Assembly: GCF_048572895.1 (NCBI RefSeq) | Contig: NZ_CP183878.1 | Span: 2,108,001 to 2,172,000, forward strand | Reading direction: 5' to 3' | Origin: Psychrobacillus sp048572895 | GTDB taxonomy: Bacteria; Bacillota; Bacilli; Bacillales_A; Planococcaceae | DNA: 64,000 nt | In this document: piece after piece, positions 46,144 to 55,522 of the stretch | Layout: each line of letters starts with the position of its first letter | Position numbering within the stretch: position 1 is the stretch's first letter | Translations under genes and position numbers: made by a program | Notes under the pieces: generated by a model | What the model was told of the DNA's origin: nothing | Databases searched by the model: none | The model's input: the letters and a program-made list of their open reading frames with translations, nothing else

Positions 46144-46186
46144 AAAAAGTGTCTGTAAAATATAATTTCCTTTACAGACACTTTTT
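46144..46186 (-). terminator. Terminator of the DinB-family gene
   Basis: AAAAAGTGTCTGTAAA (46144-46159) pairs with TTTACAGACACTTTTT (46171-46186), a perfect 16-bp stem between the DinB-family stop and the nucleotidyltransferase start. Confidence 0.85.
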
Positions 46187-46197
46187 ATGGTATTCGA

Positions 46198-46671
46198 TTA
46201 ACCTTGTTGCTCTTCTCTTGTTGGTCCCATTACTCCTGGCACCGGTAGTCCAGCTTGACGTAGAAGAACTGTCATTTGGCCACGGTGATGGGTCTGATGG
46301 TCGATAAGTCCGCGTAGCAAAGCTCCCCTAGTTGTTTCGCCTGCGAAGCTTTCAATCTTCTCAACCAATTTCTCATCTGTTAAATTGCTTTTTGCCTCGT
46401 TCTTTACAGCTTCAACGATTTCTTTATATGCTTCCACAATATCAATAACTTTAATTTGGCCTTTTTTCTCCTCCCTTTTAACATTTAAGCCTACTAATCC
46501 TGCGAAAAAAGCTGGACTTGTTGCAAGATGCCAGCCAAGCCAACCAAGAGTACTATGTCCCTCTACGATTGCTTGGTCTAGTTTTTCATCAGATAATGAC
46601 TCTAGCACTCGTAGTGTTCCCTCCGCTGCAACTGACCAATCTGTTATAAAATCATTTACAGTTCTATACAA
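46198..46671 (-). CDS. DinB/YfiT-superfamily putative metal-dependent protein
   Basis: A 157-residue four-helix-bundle protein. The metal-ligand histidines are at WHLATS (about 48) and DHQTHHRGQM (about 123 and 127), the standard DinB-superfamily triad. Members include bacillithiol S-transferases and uncharacterised hydrolases. Given brxB in the genome, a bacillithiol-linked role is possible but only inferred. Start TTG 46671, nine bases after GGAG. It is unrelated to DNA polymerase IV despite the family name. Confidence 0.85.
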   Translation of the reverse strand: MYRTVNDFITDWSVAAEGTLRVLESLSDEKLDQAIVEGHSTLGWLGWHLATSPAFFAGLVGLNVKREEKKGQIKVIDIVEAYKEIVEAVKNEAKSNLTDEKLVEKIESFAGETTRGALLRGLIDHQTHHRGQMTVLLRQAGLPVPGVMGPTREEQQG

Positions 46672-46834
46672 TTATACCGACTCCTTCTCGTAAATATTAT
46701 CTTTTCCATTGTAATTATTATCCCTATAATATTCAACTTTAGTAATCCTGGACCATTAGAAGGTTCCATACATATTTTACTTTCTAGTATGCATATGTTA
46801 ATAGATACGTTTTCATGACGGAAGGAGATTTACT

Positions 46835-47437
46835 GTGGCAGATGATACGCAGCAACATTTTTATCAAAGCTGGTGGTTTATTTTGATCATTTTAATCTTA
46901 GGAATTGGAATTATTGAAAATATAGTCAGCCATTCGGGGAATGCAGAAATAGATAAAATGGAAGTAGCTGCTTCACCGTTTTATAAACAAATGGAGAAAG
47001 AAGAGCTAAAAGAAAAAATGACACAAAACCAGAAGGAACCAGAAGTAATTGCCGCAGAAATAATTATGAAGAATTTCGGAACAACGAATTTAGAGAAAGA
47101 AAGAGCAGTTCTATCTTCTAGATTTGAAAGTGGTGTAGTCGAAACAATAGCATTGGAAGAAAGTATTAAATCCGCAAAATCCGCAAAACAATCCTTTTTG
47201 TACAATACAGTAGAATTTATGAAAGCGATGAAATCCCAAGAACATGTTAATCAAGCTACCTTAATAGTACAAGCTCCTCTCACAGATCGTTACGGGAATG
47301 TGGAGATTGGAGATGTAATGATAGTACTAATGAGTCGAGAAACGTTAAATAAAATAAACTTTAATAATTTTAATCCAGCAAATCTTTCAGCAGTTGCAGA
47401 TAGCTACTGGGAGCATCCTGCTTTGTCAGCTAAATAA
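46835..47437 (+). CDS. Hypothetical membrane-anchored protein
   Basis: A 200-residue protein, not recognised. It has one N-terminal membrane helix (WWFILIILILGIGIIENIV, residues 13-31), a charged coiled-coil-like linker (MEKEELKEKMTQNQKEPEV) and a soluble C-terminal domain containing ATLIVQAPLTDRYGNVEIGD. The domain is predicted outside the cell by charge (inference). GTG 46835 follows GGAGATT. It stands alone with its own terminator. Confidence 0.7.
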   Translation: MADDTQQHFYQSWWFILIILILGIGIIENIVSHSGNAEIDKMEVAASPFYKQMEKEELKEKMTQNQKEPEVIAAEIIMKNFGTTNLEKERAVLSSRFESGVVETIALEESIKSAKSAKQSFLYNTVEFMKAMKSQEHVNQATLIVQAPLTDRYGNVEIGDVMIVLMSRETLNKINFNNFNPANLSAVADSYWEHPALSAK

Positions 47438-47452
47438 TTCGGAACTTCATGG

Positions 47453-47489
47453 CACAAACCTCCACTTCAAAATGAAATAGAGGTTTGTG
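47453..47489 (+). terminator. Terminator of the hypothetical membrane-anchored gene
   Basis: CACAAACCTC (47453-47462) pairs with GAGGTTTGTG (47480-47489), followed by TCTTTATATTTT. It lies between convergent genes. Confidence 0.8.
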
Positions 47490-47504
47490 TCTTTATATTT
47501 TAAG

Positions 47505-49505
47505 TTACCTATCGCTTTTCATCAGTCGTATCGCCTGTATAGACAATCGTACTAATAATACTGCACATAAAAATAATCCAACATACGCAGCCGTGTTCAA
47601 ATAGATTGCAAATTCTGCCTCTATAAATTGACCTATCGCTAATAATGCAGCCGATATAATTCCAAATGTAATACCTACCATTAATAGGACGAAACGAGAA
47701 AATAATTGCGTGACAAACATAGAATTACTTTTATCGGAGAAAATATCATGATGTAACGTTATTTTTCCACTTTCCACCCGCTGAATGAGATGATCCACTC
47801 GTCTTGGTATTTTACGGATGGTAGGTAAGAGTAATGCAAGTTCCTCTTCCAGGCGTTCAAAGGTTTTCTTTGGTTCCTTAAATGGTTTTCTCCATAACGA
47901 TGCCATATATTTAGTAGAATATTCTTTTGCTTCATTAAAAATATCAAAATCATTTTTAATCATGTGTAAAGTGCCGTCGAGTGTGACTATGGCTCTTAGT
48001 GCAATTCCTACCGATGGATAGAAGGACAAACCGAATTTATGGACTACTTCAAAAAATGCTTGAATCAATTCCTCCGTTGGAATATGCGAAATATAGGAGA
48101 TTCTTAATATTAATTGTGCCATCGCATGTTCCAATTTTTCGCGGTCAATATGATCTACTTCCTCAACGAGTAGAGAAAGTGCATCATATAGAATATCCGA
48201 ATCATTATGTTGAATACCCAATAAAAATAACTTCATCCCCTCCTGCTGAGGCCCAGCTAAGCGACCAACCGCTCCAAAATCTAAGAAAATAGGTGTTCCA
48301 TCAACATCGTCTATAAAGATATTTCCTGGATGTGGATCTGCATGGAATATTCCGGAATACAGTAATTGATCAAAAAATGAATATAGGACCGTCCTTGCAA
48401 ACTGTTCTCTATCCACACCGAGCGAATGAAAAAGTGTATCTCCATTTGCTACACTTTGTCCATGAACATATTCAAAAACGATCAAATGATCATTGCTTAG
48501 GTCCGTATAGATATAAGGTATTTTCACTGTATATGAACTATCTTTTAAAGCAGTAGTTACTTGGAGAGCATTTCGCATTTCAATCTCAAAATCAACTTCA
48601 TCTCTTAAGTTATCCGCAAAGCCAATTGCAAGCTCACGAAACCCTAACTTTTCAGCCCAAGTAGATTTATCAGAGAACCATGTAGCAAAGTCTACTAATA
48701 TATTTAAATCATCACGCATCATATCTTTTATATCCGGTCGTAAAATTTTCACTACTACTTCTTTATTGTTTGAGCGAAGAATTGCTTTATGTACTTGACC
48801 TATCGATGCCGAGGCAATAGGTGTCAAATCGAATTCAACGAACATATCTTCCATTTTATAGGGCAAGTAAGACGCCAAAATAGAATTTACTTGTTCATTA
48901 GTTAAAGGCTTCACATGCTGCTGAAGAGATTCTAATTCCTTTACAAAAGCAGCAGGTAATATATCCCCTCTTGTAGAAAGAACTTGACCAAACTTCACAA
49001 AAACACCACCAGATTGCTCTAATGTATCTTTTAAAGCTTTGGCTAGTTCTCGCTCACTTTCCTTGAACTTTGAATATTTAATCGTCCGAGAAATACCATT
49101 TTTCATCGCAATTTGAACAACCTGTCGCAATCTTCTTTGACCACGCCATTGATTGCGTAGGCGTATCCATAATGATTTGTTGCCAGATACTCTTTGCCCC
49201 TTTTCTCCAATTGCCATTGGATCAAATAGTTCAAAGAAAAGGTAAAGTAACATGGATATTAACAGCATACTTCCGATCCATATAATAGTGTTGACATCCA
49301 TATACGTATATACAAAACTTTCCGATAAGAAATTTGTTCCACGTAGATAGGCGTACCAGTAAACAAAAGAAGTAAAAAATACACTAATCACAACTGCCAT
49401 AATACGTTTTACAAAGTTGATCTGCGAGCCCATCAAACGACCGCTCACAAAAAAGATGAAGCCCGAGATCACTAAAATTTGAAATAAAATCTTCAAATAA
49501 ATCAC
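47505..49505 (-). CDS. AarF/UbiB (ABC1) atypical kinase-like membrane protein
   Basis: A 666-residue protein with a UbiB kinase-like domain: the KxGQ loop VFVKFGQVLSTRGDILP, ASIGQVHKA (Ala-rich P-loop substitute), FHADPHPGNIF (catalytic Asp) and FLDFGAVG (Mg-binding Asp). Three N-terminal and two C-terminal membrane segments flank it. Relatives support quinone synthesis or lipid transport. Start: GTG 49505, eight bases after AAAGGGG; the GTG at 49514 almost touches that site. No ubiquinone/menaquinone gene is adjacent. Confidence 0.88.
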   Translation of the reverse strand: MIYLKILFQILVISGFIFFVSGRLMGSQINFVKRIMAVVISVFFTSFVYWYAYLRGTNFLSESFVYTYMDVNTIIWIGSMLLISMLLYLFFELFDPMAIGEKGQRVSGNKSLWIRLRNQWRGQRRLRQVVQIAMKNGISRTIKYSKFKESERELAKALKDTLEQSGGVFVKFGQVLSTRGDILPAAFVKELESLQQHVKPLTNEQVNSILASYLPYKMEDMFVEFDLTPIASASIGQVHKAILRSNNKEVVVKILRPDIKDMMRDDLNILVDFATWFSDKSTWAEKLGFRELAIGFADNLRDEVDFEIEMRNALQVTTALKDSSYTVKIPYIYTDLSNDHLIVFEYVHGQSVANGDTLFHSLGVDREQFARTVLYSFFDQLLYSGIFHADPHPGNIFIDDVDGTPIFLDFGAVGRLAGPQQEGMKLFLLGIQHNDSDILYDALSLLVEEVDHIDREKLEHAMAQLILRISYISHIPTEELIQAFFEVVHKFGLSFYPSVGIALRAIVTLDGTLHMIKNDFDIFNEAKEYSTKYMASLWRKPFKEPKKTFERLEEELALLLPTIRKIPRRVDHLIQRVESGKITLHHDIFSDKSNSMFVTQLFSRFVLLMVGITFGIISAALLAIGQFIEAEFAIYLNTAAYVGLFLCAVLLVRLSIQAIRLMKSDR

Positions 49506-49666
49506 ATATAGCACGCCCCTTTCACTTTCCCTAAGACTATTCCCTTTCTTTCATTTTAATAATCTTCCGTTGACTTCACAAATGAAAACCTCTACTAAAA
49601 TTAATGTATAAAGATAATTATGTTTCAAATACTAGGACCGAATAATTAATGAAATGAGGATGAGGA

Positions 49667-50524
49667 ATGTATTATTATTAAGAAGAATTATTAAACCAAA
49701 TAGTACCAGACCAACCAGATCCAGCTGCTGCAAAGGTTTTGCAAGAAATCTTAGGCGGACATTATGGTGAAATGCGAACTATGATGCAGTATTTTTTTCA
49801 AAGCTCTAACTTTAGAGGAAAGGAAACTCAATTCAGGGATTTACTTAGAGGAAGATTTCTGGAGGAAATTGCACATGTGGAATTAGTACAAAATTCAATT
49901 AACCAATTATTAAATGGTTCTGGTGACACTTCTGCAGCAGGGAATGCAGGTATAAATGGTGCTCCACTGGACGTTGCAACAAAGCATGCCAATCCACATC
50001 ATTACATTATGGGCGCTCAAGCTTCTTTACCAGTCGATGCAGCCGGGAATCCCTGGAATGGATCCTGGGTTTACAGTCACGGAAACTTAATAGGAGATTT
50101 ACTCGACAATCTTGTACTAGAGTCTACTGGTGTACTGCAAAAAACTCGAATATATGAAATGAGCTCCAACAAGACATTCCGAGAAACCCTTGCGTTCCTC
50201 ATAGTAAGAGACAACTCACATCAAAATGCATTCGCCAAAGCCTTGGAAACACTTGGAGTGCAATGGGGCAAATTGTTCCCTGTTCCGAATTATGATATTA
50301 ACAAATATCCAGAATGCAGAAAGTATATAGACATGGGGTATCACAATTCAACATTTAACTTCCGATTAGATCCAACTAGAATTGCTGAAATTATTCATGG
50401 GACGAGCCCTAGTCGTAACCATGGTGAACTAACGGTTACAAATCCACCAGCTGGCTTTCCGGTTCCATTGATGCCAGAAATGCCAAATGAACACAGCCCT
50501 GGCCTGAGTGATATGCAATATTAA
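49667..50524 (+). pseudogene. Manganese catalase with nonsense codon at position 5
   Basis: The frame from ATG 49667 (after GAGGATGAGG) reads MYYY, a TAA at 49679-49681, then EELLNQIVPDQPDPAAAKVL and the rest of a normal Mn-catalase to 50524. With Lys in place of the stop it would be a complete 285-residue KatN-type enzyme. Di-manganese ligand motifs are present (QYFFQSS region, FLEEIAHVELV, NPHHYIMG, RDNSHQNAFAK). A TTG at 49739 is the only later start before conserved sequence but has no proper ribosome site. It may be inactive, reinitiated, or a sequencing error. Confidence 0.8.
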
Positions 50525-50537
50525 TGCCCAAATATTA

Positions 50538-50563
50538 ACTCAAGTAAAATTTTTTACTTGAGT
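50538..50563 (+). terminator. Terminator of the catalase gene
   Basis: ACTCAAGTAAA (50538-50548) pairs with TTTACTTGAGT (50553-50563), followed by CTTTTTG. Confidence 0.87.
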
Positions 50564-50600
50564 CTTTTTGTTGTAGATATCTAAATGCATAAACGAACGG

Positions 50601-50846
50601 CTACTCCTCTTGTATAAACTTTACCACATAGTACTGACAATTATTACAAACCATTAAATGTGGGCATATATGATTTTCCGCAGTGTTTTGATAGCCATCC
50701 CCCATTTTCACAGTCTCTTCATCATTATAATGACCGTATGGATCTAAAAAATCAGATATTTTTCCAGAGTCCTCCAACTGATTATTACATTTTGGACAAT
50801 TTATATCTAATACTTTTAGCGAGTTACATAAAGGACATATGGCCAT
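50601..50846 (-). CDS. Small zinc-ribbon protein
   Basis: An 81-residue protein with three CxxC-type pairs: CPLC (4-7), CPKC (17-20) and, after a variable Asp/Gly-rich middle, C61 and CNNC (67-70). Such spacing suggests one or two structural zinc sites. The end YYVVKFIQEE recurs as a remnant near 58970, so this organism had a paralogue. ATG 50846 follows GGAGAGATAT. Function unknown. Confidence 0.7.
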   Translation of the reverse strand: MAICPLCNSLKVLDINCPKCNNQLEDSGKISDFLDPYGHYNDEETVKMGDGYQNTAENHICPHLMVCNNCQYYVVKFIQEE

Positions 50847-50934
50847 AGATATCTCTCCTTTTTACCTTCCTACTTAGTATCCAATTGTATAAAAATATTA
50901 TGCAAATAAAATATAATGACAACCATCTCCGTTT

Positions 50935-51237
50935 TTACCCTAATAACAGATTTAAAATTGGTGGTAATAAGAGTAAAATAGCGGAACTTAAAATAAGAAT
51001 TTGTGACACTATTCTAGGAAGTTTTTCTCTGCCTTTTCCCTTGTACCAACCACTGAATTGCAACTTGTTTCTATAGAGAACAAAAAATAAAATAAAAATG
51101 GCAATAAAAACAATCAATCCATATTTTTCTGTCTCTAAGCCCATTTCTAAATAAAAATAATTTATAAAGTAACCTAAAGCACTTCCCACAATAGCAAATA
51201 GAACAATAATTCGAATTAACTCCAGTAACGTTCTCAT
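50935..51237 (-). CDS. Small three-helix membrane protein (intact copy)
   Basis: A 100-residue protein with predicted helices at about 8-28, 41-58 and 78-98 and a basic loop LQFSGWYKGKGREKLPR. No family name is known to me. A close paralogue with two frameshifts lies at 55717-56011 directly after a TetR gene; a TetR remnant also lies upstream of this copy at about 51950-52100. ATG 51237 follows ATAGGAGATAG. Co-transcription with the GNAT gene 99 bases upstream is likely. Confidence 0.7.
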   Translation of the reverse strand: MRTLLELIRIIVLFAIVGSALGYFINYFYLEMGLETEKYGLIVFIAIFILFFVLYRNKLQFSGWYKGKGREKLPRIVSQILILSSAILLLLPPILNLLLG

Positions 51238-51336
51238 GCCTATCTCCTATCTCTTTATCCATATAATTTCTACTATTTATATTCGTAACAATCCTTATAA
51301 AATCGAAAACAAAGGTATATCGTATGCCAGTTTCTT

Positions 51337-51849
51337 TCAATGAATTATATCGGTAATATTATCCCAGCCATAGACAAGTTCATTTAATTTCTTTCCGGCA
51401 ATCTCTATTTCAACTTCGCCAATTTTCTTACCACCCGTAGCCTCATAAAACAACTTTGAATTGTTATCCTCTAATACGAGGACGAGCATTGTGTTAATTC
51501 CAAGTTTTACAATCCCCTTAATTACTGCTTTCAATAGCTGTTTTCCTATCCCTCTACCTTGATACTCTTTTAATATATAGATAGAAGTTAGTTCTCCCTT
51601 ATATCCTTCATACTTACCACTTCTTTCAATTCCACCTGAAGCAAAACCAACTATTTTCCCTTCATCATTCTCCGCAACAAATACATTACCTTCTGGAATA
51701 CTTGTTTCCCAGAATTGTTCTCGTCTTTTATAAGATAAGTTCATCAAGAATTCTTTAGGAAGAATACTTTTATAAGTAGTCCTCCAACTCTCCACATGCA
51801 CTAAAGCTATTCCTGTTGCATCAGATATCTTCGCTTCTCTAACTCTCAT
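51337..51849 (-). CDS. GNAT-family N-acetyltransferase
   Basis: A 170-residue acetyltransferase. It begins VREAKISDATGIALVHVESW and has the acetyl-CoA loop YQGRGIGKQLL with the preceding TSIYILKEY strand and the C-terminal FYEATGGKKIGE. It belongs to the group with RxxGxG/A loop acting on small molecules or proteins. ATG 51849 follows GGAGGGTTTG. It is inserted between the TetR remnant and the small membrane protein relative to the other copy of this cluster. Confidence 0.88.
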   Translation of the reverse strand: MRVREAKISDATGIALVHVESWRTTYKSILPKEFLMNLSYKRREQFWETSIPEGNVFVAENDEGKIVGFASGGIERSGKYEGYKGELTSIYILKEYQGRGIGKQLLKAVIKGIVKLGINTMLVLVLEDNNSKLFYEATGGKKIGEVEIEIAGKKLNELVYGWDNITDIIH

Positions 51850-51945
51850 TCAAACCCTCCTTTTAAATCTAGCCATTTAATATGTAGTAGTTTTGCTTGC
51901 TTATAACTTTTTTCCTCAACAATCTTCGTTACATTTCTTATGCTA

Positions 51946-52104
51946 TTCTTTTTGTCCAATTCGTGAAATCAATTTTCAATAGCTTTTCAGTTGGTTTTAG
52001 CAGGGCACATTGTAAAACTATTTTTAATCCAACAGGTTGGATAACCAGTAGTGCCGTAGCTTATAAATACGCAAATATTCCCTATATATTGTGCAACATT
52101 TTAA
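51946..52104 (-). pseudogene. TetR regulator C-terminal remnant
   Basis: Reading leftward, one frame gives FISYGTTGYPTCWIKNSF and then, after a frameshift, KPTEKLLKIDFTNWTKR. These align with the end of the intact TetR protein at 56008-56523 (FASYGTIGYLTFWVKNGF; AEKLLKIGFTNWTKS). The DNA-binding half is missing: an orphan terminator sits where it would be. This is a decayed paralogue. Confidence 0.78.
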
Positions 52105-52115
52105 TCGAGTAATTT

Positions 52116-52151
52116 AAAGCTGAAATAATTTTTTTATACTATTTCAGCTTT
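52116..52151 (+). terminator. Orphan terminator
   Basis: AAAGCTGAAATA (52116-52127) pairs with TATTTCAGCTTT (52140-52151), followed by TTTTG on plus. No plus-strand gene precedes it, so it is probably left from a lost gene, perhaps the deletion that removed the TetR N-terminus. The 118 bases to mntR hold nothing else recognisable. Confidence 0.7.
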
Positions 52152-52269
52152 TTTGTGATTAAAAAAATAATTAGGAATATTTTCTATATATATTATAGCT
52201 GCATGAAATTTATCTAATGGTTATTCAAATAAGTGGGCAGTTTAGTCTTCGTAATAAAAACTACAGAGC

Positions 52270-52695
52270 TTATTGAGGAAAACCTGAAATCTTCCGAACC
52301 TCATTTAACTCTTTAAGTCTAGCGGAATCTTCTTCAAAATATTGTACAAGATTTTCAATTTTAATAATAGAACTCTTACTCATATGATGCTCGATTCCTT
52401 CAACATCCTTATAAATATTTTCTTCATTTACCCCAATAATTCTTAAAAAACTTTCTAACAATTCATGTAGGTCTACTATACGTTTGCCCATATTGCTTCC
52501 TTTTGTAGTTAATATTAAGGGTTTATACTTTTCGTAGACTAAATATCCTTCTTTATCAAGTCTTTGAACCATTTTTGTGACTGATGAAGGATTAACCGAC
52601 ATAGCCTCGGCGATATCTGATACTCGCGCGTAGCCTTTACTTTCGATGAGTAAATAAATTTCCTCAAGATAATCCTCCATGCTCGGTGTAGGCAT
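52270..52695 (-). CDS. mntR: Manganese-responsive transcriptional regulator MntR
   Basis: A 141-residue DtxR-family regulator nearly collinear with B. subtilis MntR. It starts MPTPSMEDYLEEIYLLIES (Asp8 and Glu11 metal ligands), has the winged helix YARVSDIAEAMSVNPSSVTK, and the metal-site cluster VEGIEHHMS. Mn2+-bound MntR represses uptake. Its 142-residue-type length is normal. It follows the binding-protein gene by 138 bases, so it may have its own promoter or share the importer transcript. Confidence 0.95.
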   Translation of the reverse strand: MPTPSMEDYLEEIYLLIESKGYARVSDIAEAMSVNPSSVTKMVQRLDKEGYLVYEKYKPLILTTKGSNMGKRIVDLHELLESFLRIIGVNEENIYKDVEGIEHHMSKSSIIKIENLVQYFEEDSARLKELNEVRKISGFPQ

Positions 52696-52833
52696 TACAG
52701 GCCCTCCTTTATCTTAGAACCATCAAAATTTCACACTATTGTAGGATTTTCTATTTAAGACTATAAATGAATTGTTCCTTATAACTTCTTCTTGCTCATT
52801 GTACAGTAACAATATCAATGTAATTTCATATGA

Positions 52834-53778
52834 TTATTTTTCCGTTAATCCACTTAAAATAACATTAATATTCCATTCCATCATTTTAATATAGCTATCT
52901 CCGTCATCCCCTGGTTTACCAATAGAGTCAGTGAAAATCTTCCCGAAAATCGGAACACCGGATTCATTAGAAACCATTTCCATGCTACGTGGATCTAAAC
53001 TTGTTTCAACAAATAAGACAGGGTTTGTTTTCGAACGAATAAAATCAACAACGGTCTTTACTTGTTCAGGTGATCCTTGGTTTTCTGCGTTAATTTCCCA
53101 GATGTAGGCCGCTTCAAAACCATATGCTTCACAGAAATATTTAAATGCCCCTTCGCTTGTTATCAACAGTCGTTGCTCCCCGGGAATTTCGCTAAATCGT
53201 TGAATAGCCTCCTCATGTAGCTTCTCCAGTTTCAAGATATATTCCTTCGCATTTTTTTCATAGACATCGGCATGTTCTGGGTCAACTTTTATCAATCCTT
53301 TTTTCACATTCTCCGCATACTTAATACCATTACGTATGTCTAACCATGCATGTGGATCTTCTTCTGATTCTTTTCCCTTGGATGTCAAATGTTTCGGCTT
53401 TACCCCTTCACTTACACGGAATACTGGTGCTTCAATTCCCGTTTTACCTGCAGTAAGCAACAACTTTTCAAACCAGGAGTTCCCTCCTTCTAAATTCAGC
53501 CCATTATAAAAGACAACATCTGCATCGGTTGTCAGTTGTACATCCTTTGGAAGTGGATCATATTCGTGTGGATTCGAACCAACTGGTGCCAAGGTATGAA
53601 CTTCTACACGATTACCACCAACATTCTTCACGATATCGTAAATAATTGAGTAAGTTGCAATAGCTTGAATTTTATCATTTTTATCTTTCACTGCATTCAC
53701 ATCTTCTTTTCCACAAGCTGCAAGTACAAGAACCACCGAAAGACTCATAATTAATGTTAAAAGTTTAAAAATTTTCAT
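52834..53778 (-). CDS. mntA: Manganese (zinc) ABC importer, substrate-binding lipoprotein
   Basis: A 314-residue cluster A-I binding protein. Lipobox LAAC (Cys22). The metal ligands appear in order: His in GSNPHEYDPLP, His in DPHAWLD, Glu in ITSEGAFKYF region and Asp in IFTDSIGKPG. Proximity to mntR argues for Mn rather than Zn. It is last in the ATPase-permease-binding protein order, starting 19 bases after the permease stop behind GGAGG. Confidence 0.92.
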   Translation of the reverse strand: MKIFKLLTLIMSLSVVLVLAACGKEDVNAVKDKNDKIQAIATYSIIYDIVKNVGGNRVEVHTLAPVGSNPHEYDPLPKDVQLTTDADVVFYNGLNLEGGNSWFEKLLLTAGKTGIEAPVFRVSEGVKPKHLTSKGKESEEDPHAWLDIRNGIKYAENVKKGLIKVDPEHADVYEKNAKEYILKLEKLHEEAIQRFSEIPGEQRLLITSEGAFKYFCEAYGFEAAYIWEINAENQGSPEQVKTVVDFIRSKTNPVLFVETSLDPRSMEMVSNESGVPIFGKIFTDSIGKPGDDGDSYIKMMEWNINVILSGLTEK

Positions 53779-53797
53779 CTAAATCCTCCATTTTATA

Positions 53798-54664
53798 TTA
53801 ATAACGAGATAGCATTTCTCTTTTTCGGACGTTCTTAATAGCACGCCAAACCAAGCCTTGTTTGGGTGAAAATACAAATGTAAGAATAAATAGGACTGTG
53901 GCTACAAGTACTATTGCGGCACCTGATGCTAAATTGTAGGTGTAGCTGAAATACAATCCAAATATGGATGATAACACTCCGATTCCTGCCGAAAGGTAAA
54001 TCATGACCCAAAGACGATTTGTCAACAAGTATGCAGTTGCAGCTGGAGTGATGAGCATTGCTACAACAAGCACAATCCCAACTGTCTGGAGAGAAGCAAC
54101 CGTCACCATTGTCAACAGTGTCATTAAGAAGTAATGAATAACTCTTGTTGGTAATCCATATGCCGCAGCCATCGTTGAATCGAATGAACTGACGAGAAGT
54201 TCTTTGTAAAAGGCATACACGCATACTAAAACAAAAATTCCGATAAACAATGTTGACCACATTTCCGATGGTCTAACTGCTAGTACGTTTCCGAATAAAA
54301 TATGATACAAATCCGTACTACTTTTCATAAGTGTTATCATAATAATCCCAGAAGCAAATGCAGCTGTGAACATAATTCCAATCGAAACATCGTTTTTAAT
54401 CCGGCTGTTCTGACTTATAAAACCAATACCAAGTGAGGTTAGCATACCGGTAAATACCGCTCCAAAAAAGAAGTTAATACCAAGCATATAGGACAATGCA
54501 ACACCTGGTAGCACAGCATGAGAAATCGCATCTCCCATCAGAGCCATTCCTCTCAAAATAATAAAACAACCAATCACCCCGCAAATAATTCCAACCATAA
54601 TGGAGGTAGTCAGTGCTTTTTGTAAAAATCCATAAAACATAAGGGCATCAAAGAAATTTATCAT
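53798..54664 (-). CDS. mntC: Manganese ABC importer permease
   Basis: A 288-residue ABC-3 family permease with about eight to nine predicted segments. Typical landmarks are GMALMGDAISHAVLPGVAL and TVGIVLVVAMLITPAATAYLL. Only one permease gene is present, so a homodimer is expected, unlike B. subtilis mntCD with two. It overlaps the ATPase stop (ATGA). The symbol follows B. subtilis usage for the first permease. Confidence 0.9.
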   Translation of the reverse strand: MINFFDALMFYGFLQKALTTSIMVGIICGVIGCFIILRGMALMGDAISHAVLPGVALSYMLGINFFFGAVFTGMLTSLGIGFISQNSRIKNDVSIGIMFTAAFASGIIMITLMKSSTDLYHILFGNVLAVRPSEMWSTLFIGIFVLVCVYAFYKELLVSSFDSTMAAAYGLPTRVIHYFLMTLLTMVTVASLQTVGIVLVVAMLITPAATAYLLTNRLWVMIYLSAGIGVLSSIFGLYFSYTYNLASGAAIVLVATVLFILTFVFSPKQGLVWRAIKNVRKREMLSRY

Positions 54665-55404
54665 GCTTTCACCTCCATATTTGTTAAAGTGGAAAATTGG
54701 TTGTTATAAGCCTTATCTAGTACTTCTGGACGAATAACTTTTTCAACCACTCCGAAGTCGATGAGTTCTTTGTTCAAAAGGATTAGTTCATTGAAATAAT
54801 CAGTGGCTTTACTTAAATCATGATGAACGACAACTACGGTTTTTCCAATATCACGAAGTTGCTTCAATATCGATATGATCGTTTCTTCACTCGTAACATC
54901 GACACCAACAAACGGTTCATCAAGTAAATAGATTTCAGGCTTTTGCGCCAATGCCCTTGCAAGAAATACTCTTTGTTGCTGCCCGCCAGAGAGTTCTCCA
55001 ATTTGCCGATTGCGAAATTCAGTCATTCCTACTTTTTCCAAACATTCATGTGCAAATGCTTTGTCTATTTTCTTTGGGCGTTTAAATACACCTAAGTTGG
55101 GAAACGTGCCGAGTAACACCGTATCAATAACAGTAATGGGAAAATCCCAGTCAATGCTGCTTCGTTGTGGAACATAAGCTACTTTTGTCCTCATTTCCTT
55201 AATTGTCTTACCTAGAATCGCAACGTCACCTTTTTCCTTTGGAATAAGGTTCAATAATGCTTTTAATAATGTCGACTTCCCTGCACCATTAGGTCCAATA
55301 ATGCCTACTAAATTTCCTTCCTCAACTGTGAAACTGACATTTTTCAAAGCTTCACTACCGTAGTAGGAAACATACAATTCTTTCACAGCAATGGCTGTCT
55401 TCAC
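54661..55404 (-). CDS. mntB: Manganese ABC importer ATP-binding protein
   Basis: A 247-residue ATPase with Walker A GPNGAGKS, signature LSGGQQQR, Walker B IYLLDEPFVGVD and the switch His in VVVHHD. It is first in the operon, starting at GTG 55404 behind GGAGGGG. A perfect 14-bp palindrome 119 bases upstream is the likely MntR operator. Confidence 0.92.
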   Translation of the reverse strand: MKTAIAVKELYVSYYGSEALKNVSFTVEEGNLVGIIGPNGAGKSTLLKALLNLIPKEKGDVAILGKTIKEMRTKVAYVPQRSSIDWDFPITVIDTVLLGTFPNLGVFKRPKKIDKAFAHECLEKVGMTEFRNRQIGELSGGQQQRVFLARALAQKPEIYLLDEPFVGVDVTSEETIISILKQLRDIGKTVVVVHHDLSKATDYFNELILLNKELIDFGVVEKVIRPEVLDKAYNNQFSTLTNMEVKA

Positions 55405-55522
55405 AAATAACCCCTCCTACGCTCATATTTATTGTCTAACTTTGCACACGGGCAATTTTCTTTCGAGATATACACTATTATTCAAAATGATAAACACATT
55501 TAAATTCCCTCACGAAATAATT

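Noticed and set aside
49739..50524. Manganese catalase starting at TTG 49739 as an intact gene
   Set aside because: It would lose about 24 conserved N-terminal residues and AAAGG is only two bases from the TTG; the upstream ATG has a proper site.
51897..52112. Plus-strand open frame of 71 codons
   Set aside because: It is antisense to the TetR remnant and has no ribosome binding site.
55441..55455. Second MntR operator (TTTGCACACGGGCAA)
   Set aside because: Only five base pairs per arm and a spacer unlike the known operator; mentioned as weak support but not annotated.
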